Positions 27,492 to 36,852 of a stretch of 38,662 nucleotides of DNA are shown piece after piece. Numbering within the stretch: the stretch's first letter is position 1; every line of letters starts with the position of its first letter. The translations under genes and the position numbers were made by a program. The notes below the pieces were generated by a model. It did not search any database. It worked only from the letters and a program-made list of their open reading frames with translations, and was not told where the DNA came from. Source of the DNA: Alphaproteobacteria bacterium (GTDB lineage Bacteria; Pseudomonadota; Alphaproteobacteria; JAUXUR01); NCBI GenBank assembly GCA_030696155.1, contig JAUYSY010000062.1, positions 1-38,662 on the forward strand, read 5' to 3'.

Positions 27492-28330
27492 ATCAAATGA
27501 AAACGGTACAAGTCGGTAATTTTAAAATTGCAAATAACTTACCTTTGGTGATTATTGCAGGACCTTGCGTTCTTGAATCACGAGATCACGCTTTTGAAAT
27601 GGCTTCTAAGTTAAAAGAAATTACAGGAAAACTAGGCATTAACCTTATTTTCAAATCCTCCTACGACAAAGCAAACCGAACCTCTATTGAAGGTGATCGC
27701 GGCATTGGTCTTGAAGAAAGCCTACCGATTTTTGCTGAAATCCGTGAAAAACTTCAATTGCCTGTGATTACAGATGTTCATTTACCCGAACATTGCGCCA
27801 TTGTTGCCAAAGTTGTTGATGTACTTCAAATACCTGCTTTCTTATGCCGTCAAACAGATCTTTTGATAGCAGCTGCAAAAACAGGCAAACCCCTTAACAT
27901 TAAAAAGGGACAATTTTTAGCACCTTGGGATATGAAAAACGTTGTTAAAAAAGTCGAATCGGCAGGCAGTCACAATATTATGCTCTGTGAACGCGGCGCT
28001 TCTTTTGGTTATAACACATTAGTATCAGATATGCGTGCAATCCCCTATTTGGCACAAACTGGCTATCCTGTTGTTTTTGATGCAACCCATTCCGTACAAC
28101 AACCAGGTGGCCATGGCACAAAAACGGGTGGACAACGCGAATTTGTTGAAGTTTTAGCACGTGCAGCCGTGTCAGTAGGCGTTGCAGCCGTTTTTCTTGA
28201 AACACATCAAGATCCTGATAACGCACCGAGCGATGGACCCAATATGGTGCCACTCCATAAAATGGAAGCACTTTTAAAGACACTAAAAGCATTTGATGCG
28301 ATGGCTAAAAGCATACCACTCGCTGCTTAA
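27476..28330 (+). CDS. kdsA: 3-deoxy-8-phosphooctulonate synthase
   Basis: KdsA condenses phosphoenolpyruvate with arabinose 5-phosphate to make KDO 8-phosphate for lipopolysaccharide. Its presence implies a Gram-negative envelope with KDO. The 284-aa protein has [40 protein letters not shown] and [11 protein letters not shown]. The Cys in AGPC and the [10 protein letters not shown] ending suggest the metal-dependent class, in contrast to the Asn of the E. coli enzyme (family knowledge). AAGGAC precedes the ATG, which lies inside pyrG. Its stop codon is the first base of palindromic element C copy 1. Confidence 0.96.
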   Translation: MSNSINQMKTVQVGNFKIANNLPLVIIAGPCVLESRDHAFEMASKLKEITGKLGINLIFKSSYDKANRTSIEGDRGIGLEESLPIFAEIREKLQLPVITDVHLPEHCAIVAKVVDVLQIPAFLCRQTDLLIAAAKTGKPLNIKKGQFLAPWDMKNVVKKVESAGSHNIMLCERGASFGYNTLVSDMRAIPYLAQTGYPVVFDATHSVQQPGGHGTKTGGQREFVEVLARAAVSVGVAAVFLETHQDPDNAPSDGPNMVPLHKMEALLKTLKAFDAMAKSIPLAA

Positions 28331-28431
28331 TTATGCGGCAAATCCGTCGTCAGAACTGCGTTTCCGGTACTCATGTACAAAGAAGTACACTCCGTTCCGG
28401 TACTCGTTCTTTCTAGACTTTGCCGCATAAT
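28330..28431 (-). repeat. Palindromic element family C, copy 1
   Basis: A 102-bp element with 13-bp perfect terminal inverted repeats (ATTATGCGGCAAA / TTTGCCGCATAAT). The core hairpin TGTAC-AAAGAA-GTACA is at 28374-28389. The left end overlaps the last base of the kdsA stop codon and the right end is 41 bp before eno. Compared with copy 2 (31887-32005) it lies in the opposite orientation. Confidence 0.82.
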
Positions 28432-28471
28432 CTGCATAATAACCTTAAGATAAAATATGTAGGAGGTTCTA

Positions 28472-29740
28472 ATGTCTGCAATTGTTGATTTACGTGCACG
28501 TGAAATTCTTGATTCTCGAGGCAATCCAACAATCGAAGTTGATCTGATATTAGAATCTGGTGCTATGGGCAGAGCCTCGGTTCCCTCAGGAGCATCTTGC
28601 GGATCAGGGGAAGCAAAAGAACTTCGTGATAACGATTCAAAGCGTTATTGTGGTAAGGGTGTACAATCAGCCATTGATCAACTTCACGGCGAAATTTTTC
28701 AAGCCATAAGTGGTTTCGAAAGTGAAAATCAAAACGGTCTTGATACTCTTTTACGTCAATTAGATGGCACAAAATCGAAAGAAAAATTAGGCGCTAACGC
28801 AATTTTAGCTGTCAGTCTTGCTGCCTGTAAAGCAAGTGCGAGTGAATTTGGATTACCCCTCTATCAATATCTGGGCGGCATACGCGCACGTATTCTCCCC
28901 GTCCCTTTTATGAACATCCTCAATGGCGGTAAACACGCCAATAATGGTGTTGATATTCAAGAATTTATGATTGTTCCCCATAATGCAGATTCTTTTAAAG
29001 AGTCTTTGCGTATGGGCACCGAAATCTTCCACACACTCAAATCCTATCTTGACGACAAAGGTTTTAACACAAACGTTGGCGATGAGGGTGGTTTTGCGCC
29101 CACATTAAAAGAAAACAAACAAGCGCTCGATTTTTTAATGGAGGCGATCACACGTGCTGGATATAGACCTAAAGATGACGTTTCAATCGCCCTAGATGTA
29201 GCTTCAAATGAATTTTATCAAAATGGTGCTTACACGTTAAGCAATGAAGGCAAAACCCTATTTGCTCCTGAAATAATAGATCTTTATGAAAGTTACATCA
29301 ACCAATACCCTATTATCTCCATTGAGGATGGCCTTGCTGAAGATGATTGGCGCGGTTGGAAAGAATGCACGGAACGTCTTGGATCCAAAGTCCAGCTTGT
29401 TGGGGATGATCTATTCGTCACCAATTTAGAAAAGATTACACAAGGCATCACCCAAAATGTCGCAAATTCTGTTCTCATTAAATTAAATCAAATTGGCACC
29501 TTATCAGAAACGATGGATGCTGTTGAGCTTGCTCATAAAAATTCATATAAAACAATTATTTCTCATAGGTCAGGCGAAACTGAAGACACTTTTATTGCTG
29601 ATTTATCTGTTGCTACACATTCAGGTCAAATCAAAACTGGTGCACCCTGCAGGTCAGAACGTCTCGCTAAATATAATCAACTTTTACGTATTGAAGAAGA
29701 ATTAGGCACGAATGCTATTTTTGCAGGCCGTTGTGCATAG
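28472..29740 (+). CDS. eno: Enolase
   Basis: Enolase converts 2-phosphoglycerate to phosphoenolpyruvate and is a usual member of the RNA degradosome. The 422-aa protein has the N-terminal [43 protein letters not shown], metal ligands in [17 protein letters not shown] and VGDDLFVTN, the catalytic Lys in [13 protein letters not shown], and [16 protein letters not shown] strong ribosome-binding site, TAGGAGG, lies 7 nt before the ATG. It is the last gene of the tpiA-secG-pyrG-kdsA-eno run. Confidence 0.97.
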   Translation: MSAIVDLRAREILDSRGNPTIEVDLILESGAMGRASVPSGASCGSGEAKELRDNDSKRYCGKGVQSAIDQLHGEIFQAISGFESENQNGLDTLLRQLDGTKSKEKLGANAILAVSLAACKASASEFGLPLYQYLGGIRARILPVPFMNILNGGKHANNGVDIQEFMIVPHNADSFKESLRMGTEIFHTLKSYLDDKGFNTNVGDEGGFAPTLKENKQALDFLMEAITRAGYRPKDDVSIALDVASNEFYQNGAYTLSNEGKTLFAPEIIDLYESYINQYPIISIEDGLAEDDWRGWKECTERLGSKVQLVGDDLFVTNLEKITQGITQNVANSVLIKLNQIGTLSETMDAVELAHKNSYKTIISHRSGETEDTFIADLSVATHSGQIKTGAPCRSERLAKYNQLLRIEEELGTNAIFAGRCA

Positions 29741-29782
29741 ATGCACAATCTATGGGACAAAAAATTAAATTGCTTCGGTTTC

Positions 29783-29966
29783 ACCTCTCCCCTTTGTGGG
29801 AGAGGTCGGCGCGCAGCGACGGGTGAGGGGTATCTAAGCCTTTAGAAAGAGCAACATCATCATGCCATAATCTAAGCATTGCCAAACAAATACTCATCTC
29901 TCCAAAATTGTAAAAGACCCCTCACCCGCTCCCTTTAGTCGCGACCTCTCCCACAAGGGGAGAGGT
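29783..29966. repeat. Large inverted repeat between convergent eno and era
   Basis: Arms of about 49 bp (29783-29831 and 29917-29966) are inverted copies: ACCTCTCCCC, GTGGGAGAGGTCG, GCGACGGGTGAGGGGT. They are separated by about 85 bp. Each arm also folds on itself (CCTCTCCC / GGGAGAGG). Similar GC-rich 'cctcaccc' repeats are scattered in many proteobacterial genomes. Here it sits where both transcripts end and could terminate both. The 352-bp gap holds nothing else. Confidence 0.8.
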
Positions 29967-30092
29967 CAAAAAACCCTTCTTTTGAAGAGCTTTTGGTAAA
30001 AAATTGTTTTCAGTTCTTAGAAATAAGTTGCGGAGTATGAGAGCGGGATAGTTAAAAATGGGCTTATTTTCATTTTTTATTCAGTAGATAAA

Positions 30093-30986
30093 CTATTTCG
30101 TGAAATCGATACCCATTTCTTTATAATGACTTGGATTATCTTGCCAATTTTCACGCACACGAATGAATAAATAAAGATGAATTTTAACGCCATAATGAAT
30201 TTCTAATTCTTCACGTGATGTCTGACTGATTTCCTTAATCATGCGGCCTTTTGCACCCAAAATCATAGCCTTATGACCAGCACGATCAATGGTAATCATT
30301 TGATTTATTTTAATTGATCCATTGTCGAATTCTTCCCAAGATTCAGTCTCAACCGTCAATCCATAAGGAAGTTCTTCATGTAACTTCAGGAATAATTGCT
30401 CACGTGTTATTTCGGCTGCAAATAAACGATCCGTTAAATTCGATAATTGTCCTTCAGGGAAATGCCAAGGACCTGCCAATGCCTTCTCAGTCAAATGCTT
30501 TTTTAAATCACTCACGCCATCAGATGTTAAAGCTGATATCATGAAGATGGACTCAAATGTGCCACGCGTATGTAGAAAAGAAACAATTTCAAGAAGTTTT
30601 ACTTTAGCAATCAAATCAATTTTATTTAAAACCAATATTTTCGGCTTTTCTAATTTTTTTAATTTTTCAAACAATTGAACATTGTCATGGCTTTTATATT
30701 TCGCCGCATCAACCATAAGAACAATGGAATCAGCATCATAAGCGCCCTGCCAGGCGGCTTCTACCATGGCGCGTTGCAATCTTTTTTCAGGCTTAAAAAT
30801 ACCCGGCGTATCAATAAAAACAAGCTGCGTTTCACCTTCGGTTAATACACCTAAAACACGTGCACGTGTTGTCTGTACCTTTGGTGATACGATCGATACT
30901 TTGGTGCCAACAAAATTATTGATAAGCGTTGATTTACCAGCATTAGGTGCGCCTATAAGCGCTACAAAAGAACATTTAGTCGTCAT
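30093..30986 (-). CDS. era: GTPase Era
   Basis: Era is an essential GTPase that binds 16S rRNA and helps mature the small ribosomal subunit. The 297-aa protein has G1 GAPNAGKST (12-20), the switch region PQTTRARVLG (here VQTTRARVLG), G3 DTPGIF and G4 NKID. The C-terminal KH RNA-binding domain includes ITIDRAGHKAMILGAKGRMIKEI. It overlaps rnc by one base (TAATG), the classical rnc-era coupling. Confidence 0.97.
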   Translation of the reverse strand: MTTKCSFVALIGAPNAGKSTLINNFVGTKVSIVSPKVQTTRARVLGVLTEGETQLVFIDTPGIFKPEKRLQRAMVEAAWQGAYDADSIVLMVDAAKYKSHDNVQLFEKLKKLEKPKILVLNKIDLIAKVKLLEIVSFLHTRGTFESIFMISALTSDGVSDLKKHLTEKALAGPWHFPEGQLSNLTDRLFAAEITREQLFLKLHEELPYGLTVETESWEEFDNGSIKINQMITIDRAGHKAMILGAKGRMIKEISQTSREELEIHYGVKIHLYLFIRVRENWQDNPSHYKEMGIDFTK

Positions 30987-31711
30987 TAATTAATTTCCTT
31001 AATTATATTTTCAAGATTATTTAGTACTTGTTGCGCAGCCTTATGCTCTGCAACTTTTTTTGAATTACCTTCACCTTGAGCAGGCAAAAACCCCTCCCCT
31101 TTAACTTCAACCACAAAAATTGGATTGTGCAACGCACCTTTTGTTTCAACAAGATCGTAAGAGGGCAACGGCGATCCTTGTGCCTGCAACCATTCTTGTA
31201 AAGCTGATTTGGGATCTTTGGGCGGTGTCTGATGTCCTTGAATATATGACATCCAATGTTTTTCTATAAAGGCGCGTGTTTTTTCAAGACCAGCATCAAG
31301 ATAAAGAGCTGCAATCACCGATTCGACAATATCGGCGAGACTTGACGCACTATTTTTAAGAGCTTCTTCACTCACGCCAGGCAATACAAAAAGAAATTGC
31401 GCCAAATTCAGTTTTTGTGAAATTTCTGCCAGCATATCCATACATACTAAAGCAGTAAACCTTCGTGCAATTTTACCCTCGGGTTCATTAGGAAATAATT
31501 TCAAAAGCGTTTCAGACACCAGAAGACCCAATACGCGATCACCCAAAAATTCGAGTCGCTGATAATTACGCGCGCCTGATGCTTTTAAGTAGGAACAGCT
31601 TGGATGCAAAAAAGCCTCTTCAAAAAGAACAACATTTTGAATAGGCCAATCAAGAAGAGTCGATAATTTTTTAATTTGTTTTTCAGTAAATTTAAAATTC
31701 AAGTAGTTCAA
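30986..31711 (-). CDS. rnc: Ribonuclease III
   Basis: RNase III cuts double-stranded RNA in rRNA maturation and mRNA control. The 241-aa protein has the catalytic signature QRLEFLGDRVLGLLVSE (D58), a second acidic cluster in SLADIVESVIAALYLDAG, and a C-terminal double-stranded-RNA-binding domain from about residue 165 (PKSALQEWLQAQGSPLP to SKKVAEHKAAQQVL). It is directly followed by era with a one-base overlap. lepB, its usual upstream neighbour, is separated by a repeat-filled spacer of 295 bp. Confidence 0.97.
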   Translation of the reverse strand: MNYLNFKFTEKQIKKLSTLLDWPIQNVVLFEEAFLHPSCSYLKASGARNYQRLEFLGDRVLGLLVSETLLKLFPNEPEGKIARRFTALVCMDMLAEISQKLNLAQFLFVLPGVSEEALKNSASSLADIVESVIAALYLDAGLEKTRAFIEKHWMSYIQGHQTPPKDPKSALQEWLQAQGSPLPSYDLVETKGALHNPIFVVEVKGEGFLPAQGEGNSKKVAEHKAAQQVLNNLENIIKEIN

Positions 31712-31795
31712 TTCCTTTTATTTTATTGAATAGGATTAATACATAATTTTATAACATCATGAAAGTATACTTTCTAATGACGAACTATCCTGGAT

Positions 31796-31878
31796 CGTCA
31801 TCGCGAACCCCCGCAGGGGGTGTGGCGATCTCAATTTTTCAAGGAGATTGCCACGGAGCTGCGCCCCTCGCAATGACG
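31796..31878. repeat. Family F element, copy 1
   Basis: The ends CGTCATCGCGAACCCC and an inverted TCGCAATGACG enclose CCCCCGCAGGGGG, GTGGCGATCTC and GAGATTGCCAC, so the element is palindromic. Sequences of the form CGTCATTGCGA...GGCAATCT are common interspersed repeats in Rickettsiales-like genomes. Copy 2 is at 34425-34540. Confidence 0.75.
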
Positions 31879-31886
31879 AAAAAAAG

Positions 31887-32005
31887 AATTATTAATATTA
31901 TGAGGCAAAGTCTAGAAAGGATGAGAACCGGCACGGAATGTACTTAAGTACATGAGTACTGGAAGCGCAAGCCTGACGACGAATTTGCCCATAATATTAA
32001 TAATT
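31887..32005 (+). repeat. Palindromic element family C, copy 2
   Basis: The terminal inverted repeats AATTATTAATATTATG are perfect over 16 bp, followed inward by GAGGCAAAG and GACGAATTTGC. The core is the perfect palindrome ATGTACTTAAGTACAT (31938-31953). The right end is one base from the stop codon of lepB (32007-32009), on the complementary strand. Confidence 0.82.
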
Positions 32006-32006
32006 A

Positions 32007-32771
32007 TCAACGAATAGGTGACATAATCCTATCAAAACGTATCGCTGATGGCCATTTCCAAATTTGCCAAATATCGGCATCTTCTAAAGAAAACCATTTA
32101 ATGGACGCACGTCCGATCACATATTGCTTAGGAATGTATCCAATGTTTGATGGCCTTACGTCACGTAGATAACGGCTGTCACTTGAATGATCACGGTTGT
32201 CACCAATACCCATATAATGCCCTTCAGGCACTATATATTCTTGTGTATTATTCGCAATCTTTATATAAGGGTTCGATGGATTTTGATAATCGGGTTCTTG
32301 AATAATTTCGTAGCTTTTGCCCCCAGGCAAGGTTTCACGATATTTATCCATTCGTCTTATTTCGCCTGTATTTTCAACATGATACAAATACTCACCTATT
32401 TTTTCACGTTTACAAGCTTCACCATTGATATGAAGAATACCTTCTTTAAGTTGGATACGATCGCCAGGCATCCCGATAAAGCGTTTAATATAGTCTTTAT
32501 CATGATCAGGGATACGGAAAACAACCACTTCACCACGTTCAATAGGACGATCAAAAAAACGACCTTCAAAAGGTGGAAATCCAAAAGGAAAAGCGTAACG
32601 ACTATAACCATAAGAGAATTTATTAACAAAAAGATAATCACCTACAAGCAAATTAGGGACCATGGAAGAGCTAGGAATACGGAAGGGTTCAAATAAAAAT
32701 GAACGAAAAGCAATAGCGATAAGCCCCGCCCAGAATATAACGTTAATCCACTCAACAATGATTTTTCTCAT
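32007..32771 (-). CDS. lepB: Signal peptidase I
   Basis: LepB removes signal peptides of exported proteins at the outer face of the inner membrane. The 254-aa protein has an N-terminal membrane anchor (VIFWAGLIAIAFRSFLFEPF). The catalytic Ser is S36 in IPSSSMVPN, the general base K96 in DYIKRFIGMPGD, and box E is MGIGDNRDHSSDSR. It acts on the several signal-peptide proteins in this window. It lies upstream of rnc-era as in other alphaproteobacteria, and a tRNA-Thr gene precedes it by 46 bp on the same strand. Confidence 0.96.
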   Translation of the reverse strand: MRKIIVEWINVIFWAGLIAIAFRSFLFEPFRIPSSSMVPNLLVGDYLFVNKFSYGYSRYAFPFGFPPFEGRFFDRPIERGEVVVFRIPDHDKDYIKRFIGMPGDRIQLKEGILHINGEACKREKIGEYLYHVENTGEIRRMDKYRETLPGGKSYEIIQEPDYQNPSNPYIKIANNTQEYIVPEGHYMGIGDNRDHSSDSRYLRDVRPSNIGYIPKQYVIGRASIKWFSLEDADIWQIWKWPSAIRFDRIMSPIR

Positions 32772-32817
32772 GGGATGACCTTTAAATTTGCTGTGACTAT
32801 TTGCATATTGTTAAAAA

Positions 32818-32892
32818 TGGTGCCGCCGGCGCGGATCGAACGCGCGACCTCACCCTTACCAAGGGTGTGCTCTACCACTGAGCCACGGCGGC
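32818..32892 (-). tRNA. tRNA-Thr (anticodon GGU)
   Basis: The complementary strand forms a full 75-nt cloverleaf: acceptor GCCGCCG/CGGCGGC, D arm GCTC/GAGC, anticodon stem CACCC/GGGTG with loop TTGGTAA, T arm GCGCG-TTCGATC-CGCGC, discriminator A and an encoded CCA. Anticodon GGT reads ACC and ACU. Confidence 0.96.
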
Positions 32893-33001
32893 ATGAATTC
32901 TGTTTGTCACAGATAAAGGCGACATTGCCATAAAATTTCAAAAAAATCAAGCGGAACCTTTGAAATTTAGAAAAAACAACAATCAAAAATTATAACCCCA
33001 G

Positions 33002-33130
33002 CCACCCCTGCTACGCCCCGCGGCAAGTCCCTCGGGGTCCATAAAACCTATTGAAAAATCACGATAAATCCATTCATTCACCCCCTGCACAATGGATCCC
33101 GCGGTCAAGCCGCGGGACGTAGGAGGTGAG
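33002..33130. repeat. GC-rich palindromic element H
   Basis: The left part (CACCCCTGCTACGCCCCGCG, 33004-33040) is the inverted counterpart of the right part (GCCGCGGGACGTAGGAGGTG, 33092-33128). Inside, CCCGCGG-TCAAG-CCGCGGG (33098-33116) is a perfect hairpin. Repeats of the form 'ggatcccgcggtcaagccgcggga' are common in alphaproteobacteria. The rest of the 372-bp gap before the next gene is AT-rich and shows only a ribosome-binding site. Confidence 0.7.
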
Positions 33131-33264
33131 ATGCTCAAATTTCGTACACTCTCCAGGGTAGTTACTAAACAATAATCAAAAATTCAACCTTTTTTTTGAA
33201 GAAAGATAAAAACAATGCTAAGATCAAAGTTAATCTGTTAATTATTTTTTTATAAGGCTAAAAA

Positions 33265-34140
33265 ATGAAAAATTTTGTTTCTTTCGTAACACTTTCATTA
33301 TTCATTTCATGTTCAACGCATGCTATGGAAAATGATCAATCAACTTTAGAAGATGGCGAACTTGCCTATCTTTTATCAATTCCTGACGTGGATACACAAC
33401 CCGAAAACAATTCAACAATATCTGCTGAAATAGAATCACCTGACACATCAAATGACGTTTTAATCGCACAGATTTTAGTTGAGCCCCCCTTATATCAAAA
33501 GCCTATTCAAGAAATACACCCTATTGACCTTCCAAATGAATACATCCCAATATGGATACGTTTAGAAGACAAAATGATGATGCTTATTTCTAATGAACAG
33601 ATGCTCTTAATTACACAATTTAAAGAAATAGATCAAAAATTACGCAGTATTCCGAATAATTCTAATGTACATGTTCTTGATGCCTATATTTTTGGTGCCG
33701 CAAATAAAATTCAAGATCTTGCAAACATAGGAGCTGCATTAGACATTGATAATCCTCATCACAGTCTTCAAGAAATCGGCATACAAATGATTAACTTTAT
33801 AGATCAACATGCTGATTTATTTGTTGGCTATCAATACGAAAAAGACATTGTTTCAACAGATAGTTTAAAAGCTTATTTGCATGCGCATTTCAATCAAATG
33901 GACCAAGAAATAGCAGCAAAAAATTGTCCAAATGCTCAAATTGTTTGGTCACGCGCCTTTAGCCTTGCTTTAGAATTATTCATCCATGAAAATGATTTTG
34001 ACGCCCTCAAAATGCTATATGATGCTGCCATTGAAGGGCACTTAACCAAAGGTGGATGTCTTGCAGGCCGCATAAATAGAGGTTTTGTTCTTTATGTTGC
34101 CTTATTAGGCAAAAATGGATTTGGGAACATCTATAGTTGA
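33265..34140 (+). CDS. Secreted protein of unknown function, 3' end inside a repeat
   Basis: This 291-aa protein has a signal peptide (KNFVSFVTLSLFISCSTHA). An acidic, Ser/Asn-rich linker runs to about residue 90, and a helical domain with several Cys/His/Asp residues fills the rest (for example HNDADLFVGYQYEKD-like stretches and TKGGCLAGRINRGFVLYVALL). I do not recognise the domain. The last three codons and the stop come from palindromic element E copy 3, which begins at 34131, so the original protein may have been longer. TAAGGC precedes the ATG. Confidence 0.75.
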   Translation: MKNFVSFVTLSLFISCSTHAMENDQSTLEDGELAYLLSIPDVDTQPENNSTISAEIESPDTSNDVLIAQILVEPPLYQKPIQEIHPIDLPNEYIPIWIRLEDKMMMLISNEQMLLITQFKEIDQKLRSIPNNSNVHVLDAYIFGAANKIQDLANIGAALDIDNPHHSLQEIGIQMINFIDQHADLFVGYQYEKDIVSTDSLKAYLHAHFNQMDQEIAAKNCPNAQIVWSRAFSLALELFIHENDFDALKMLYDAAIEGHLTKGGCLAGRINRGFVLYVALLGKNGFGNIYS

Positions 34141-34238
34141 TAGACATTGGAAGGATACATCGTCACGTCTCACTCATGTATACAGGGATACACTTCGCTC
34201 GTTATTCCTTGTCTACTCCTCAAGTCTATCAACTATAA
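34131..34238 (-). repeat. Palindromic element family E, copy 3 (intact)
   Basis: The ends CTATAGTTGATAGAC and GTCTATCAACTATA are inverted. The core hairpin TGTAT-ACAGGG-ATACA is at 34177-34192, preceded by CTCA (TGAG on the minus strand). It supplies the stop codon of the 291-aa gene and is the cleanest copy of the family. Confidence 0.82.
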
Positions 34239-34298
34239 TAGACTTCATTAGAAACTCTACTATAGTGAAACAACTCGAAAACACTACAATCTCCTACG

Positions 34299-34332
34299 CC
34301 CCTGCTTCCATATCATTGCGCATAAGCAGGGG
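34299..34332. repeat. Hairpin with 9-bp stem
   Basis: CCCCTGCTT and AAGCAGGGG pair perfectly around a 16-nt loop. It has no T-run and no clear gene to serve; it is probably another small interspersed palindrome. The 482-bp gap between the 291-aa gene and the chemoreceptor gene contains this, element E copy 3 and element F copy 2. Confidence 0.5.
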
Positions 34333-34424
34333 AAAATATTTATATTTAGTATAATTTTTGAGATAATGCTTTCTTTTTGGAGAGCATTATTCATATTGTG
34401 TACGTAAAAGAACCCTTGGTTTTC

Positions 34425-34540
34425 CGTCGTTGCGATGAGTCGAAGACAAAGAAGCAATCTAGAAAATAACCTTTCAATCACTATAAATGTTTATTTTTTT
34501 GACTAGATTGCCACACCCCCTACGGGGGTTCGCAATGACG
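34425..34540. repeat. Family F element, copy 2
   Basis: The ends CGTCGTTGCGATGAG and an inverted TTCGCAATGACG enclose AAGCAATCTAG and CTAGATTGCC, plus CCCCCTACGGGGG. The sequence matches copy 1 (31796-31878) in the CGCAATGACG, CCCCC-GGGGG and GGCAATCT parts, but it has a longer AT-rich centre. Confidence 0.75.
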
Positions 34541-34622
34541 ATGCTCGTTTATTTACTTATTAACTCAATTAGTTGAGCAGAAATTCAAAAATTTTAATTG
34601 CAAAATTCGCTTAAACCAAACA

Positions 34623-36800
34623 TTACGCAACATGTTCATTCTTTGATTGCTCAATATTGCCCTGAATCTCAAGTATAATATCTTGCAATCTGGCCGTAAA
34701 ACTAGCCATATGATTTGATATATCACTTGCAGCATTTTGAACATCTTGCGCTATTGTTTGTGTTTCAAGAACTTCATTAGAAATCAATGCCATGTTTTCT
34801 GAAACTTCATCTGTATTATGAGCAGCTACTTGAATTGAATGCGCAATTTCATTCGTTGCTGCTTTTTGTTGATCAACCGCACTTGAAACGTTAATTGCCA
34901 CTTCATCAATTTGCACAATAGCCTGATTGATCGCTTCAATATCGTTCACAGCACTTTTTGTTGCGTGCTGCATATCTGAAATTTGCTTTGATATTTCTTC
35001 TGTTGCTTTTGCTGTTTGATGTGCAAGACCCTTTACTTCAGATGCAACGACTGCAAAACCTTGACCTGCTTCACCTGCCCTTGCTGCTTCAATTGTTGCA
35101 TTTAACGCAAGCAAATTTGTTTGATTGGCAATTGTTGATATAAGTTTTACAACTTCACCAATGCGATCTGCATTTTCAACAAGTTTTTTAAATGTTTCAT
35201 TTGTTTTAATCGCTTGAATCGAGGCTTCATTCGTCGCTTTCTTTGAAAATGTCACAAGATTGCCAATTTCACTGCTCGACGCGGCAAGCTCTTCAGTCGC
35301 TGCGGCCACTGTCTGCGTATTCTCCGCCGCCATGCGCGCTGACTTTGTAACAAGCATACTTTTTTCATTTAGACGCTCCGACGCTTGAAGCATATACTCT
35401 GCAACACCAACCATATGCTTACTACTTGAATCAAATTGTTTGCTTGCGTAATTAATTTCTTGATTAAACTGAACAGAAATATTTTGAATTTGCTCTTGAA
35501 GTTGCTTTCGATTATTCATAATGCGTTGATTAAATGCATTCATTTTATCCATCGCAAGTACATTTTGCCTAAATTGCTCAAGAGGAAGTGCCATTTTACC
35601 AATTTCATCATTTTTGTTTTCTGTAAGAATTAAACCATCTATATTACCCTTCAATAACTCAGTCATAGAATTAATAATATTTTCAATAGGTTTAGTGATT
35701 TTACGTCTTACAAAATAAACAGACACTAGAATGAAAAAAACTAGACATATTAAGCAAATCAACAGAGTATAATTTCGTAAGGTATCAACTGATGCAAAAA
35801 TTTCGTCTTTATTTGCCTCTGCAACAATACCCCATTTTGTGCCTAAAATGTCAATGTGATCATAAGCCACCAACATTTCAAGAGAACGATAATTTGTATA
35901 AAAATCAATGCCTGGTTTTTGTGTTAAAGCATGATTTACAAGATCATTACTAATCTTTTGCTTTAAAATAGTGCTGTTTTTTGTAAAACGAGATTGTGTG
36001 CGCATAAAGCTATCGCCACCAAAAAGATAAACCTCCCCATCCTTACCCATGCCGTTATTAAATTGAACGGCTTGATTAAGTCGCTCAACAGGCATTTGGA
36101 AAGCAATAACACCAATTATTTTATTCTCTTTATTAATTATAGGTTTTGCAATAAAACTAGCGGGCTTATTATACGACGGAAGGTAAGGCGCAAAGTCGCT
36201 AAAAAAAGTTTTTGCAGGATCTGTTGAATTTCTCGCGTCCCTATATACTTTTGCAATATCCGTATCTTTCCATTTGCCATTGAGCAAATTTGATCCGAAA
36301 TCAAGCTCTTTAAAAACGGTGTAAACAACATTACCATCCATATCAATTAAAAAAATATCATAGTAATCGCGCTCTTTTAAAAAGGAACGCAACCAAGGGT
36401 GATATTCCTTATGAAATTGACTATAGACAGAATCATCACTTGCAAAATCTAGATATTCTTTTTTTCCAACAGGATTAGGATTATTCGTAATATAAGCTTG
36501 TTGTAATTTTTCGCCGGTTTGGGGTCCCATTTCTTGCCAGGCTTTCTGATAATCCAGAAAAGCTTGATGAATGAAAGGATTTTGAGCTTGAAAAGATAAA
36601 TCTTGTTGAATAAGACTCAAATAATCATTCAAATTTTTCTTGCGATTTTGAAGAAGTGATTCTAATTTTTCTTCAACGCCATCTTGGATAATATTTTTAG
36701 CACTAAAATACCCAACTAATCCGATACTTAACCCAGTTACTAAGATCGTTGCAATTATTAAGATTAGTATTTTTTTTGATAAAGAAGTACCCTGAACCAT
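34623..36800 (-). CDS. Methyl-accepting chemotaxis protein with CACHE-type sensor
   Basis: A membrane receptor that would signal through CheW/CheA to the flagellar motor. The 725-aa protein has TM1 (about 9-30), a periplasmic double-CACHE-like domain (about 35-335, with [19 protein letters not shown] and a second half containing [14 protein letters not shown]), TM2 (about 343-365), a HAMP linker with [12 protein letters not shown], and the cytoplasmic signalling domain. The hairpin tip is [35 protein letters not shown]. There is no C-terminal NWETF-type receptor pentapeptide. The ligand is unknown. GGGGAGA precedes the ATG. Its presence suggests the organism is, or recently was, motile outside or inside host cells. 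Confidence 0.93.
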   Translation of the reverse strand: MVQGTSLSKKILILIIATILVTGLSIGLVGYFSAKNIIQDGVEEKLESLLQNRKKNLNDYLSLIQQDLSFQAQNPFIHQAFLDYQKAWQEMGPQTGEKLQQAYITNNPNPVGKKEYLDFASDDSVYSQFHKEYHPWLRSFLKERDYYDIFLIDMDGNVVYTVFKELDFGSNLLNGKWKDTDIAKVYRDARNSTDPAKTFFSDFAPYLPSYNKPASFIAKPIINKENKIIGVIAFQMPVERLNQAVQFNNGMGKDGEVYLFGGDSFMRTQSRFTKNSTILKQKISNDLVNHALTQKPGIDFYTNYRSLEMLVAYDHIDILGTKWGIVAEANKDEIFASVDTLRNYTLLICLICLVFFILVSVYFVRRKITKPIENIINSMTELLKGNIDGLILTENKNDEIGKMALPLEQFRQNVLAMDKMNAFNQRIMNNRKQLQEQIQNISVQFNQEINYASKQFDSSSKHMVGVAEYMLQASERLNEKSMLVTKSARMAAENTQTVAAATEELAASSSEIGNLVTFSKKATNEASIQAIKTNETFKKLVENADRIGEVVKLISTIANQTNLLALNATIEAARAGEAGQGFAVVASEVKGLAHQTAKATEEISKQISDMQHATKSAVNDIEAINQAIVQIDEVAINVSSAVDQQKAATNEIAHSIQVAAHNTDEVSENMALISNEVLETQTIAQDVQNAASDISNHMASFTARLQDIILEIQGNIEQSKNEHVA

Positions 36801-36852
36801 TATTATCTCCCCTTTTATAATAGTATTCAGGATTTTTTAATAATTGTCTACA

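Noticed and set aside
28327..28524. 65-aa minus-strand frame over the kdsA-eno spacer
   Set aside because: It runs through element C and into eno; the second copy of the element has an early stop in the same frame.
29783..29966. CRISPR-like repeat
   Set aside because: Only two arms, inverted rather than direct, with no regular spacers.
31759..31947. 62-aa frame between rnc and lepB
   Set aside because: It crosses elements F and C and has no other support.
34115..34354. 79-aa frame after the 291-aa gene
   Set aside because: Most of it is element E copy 3; no start signal.
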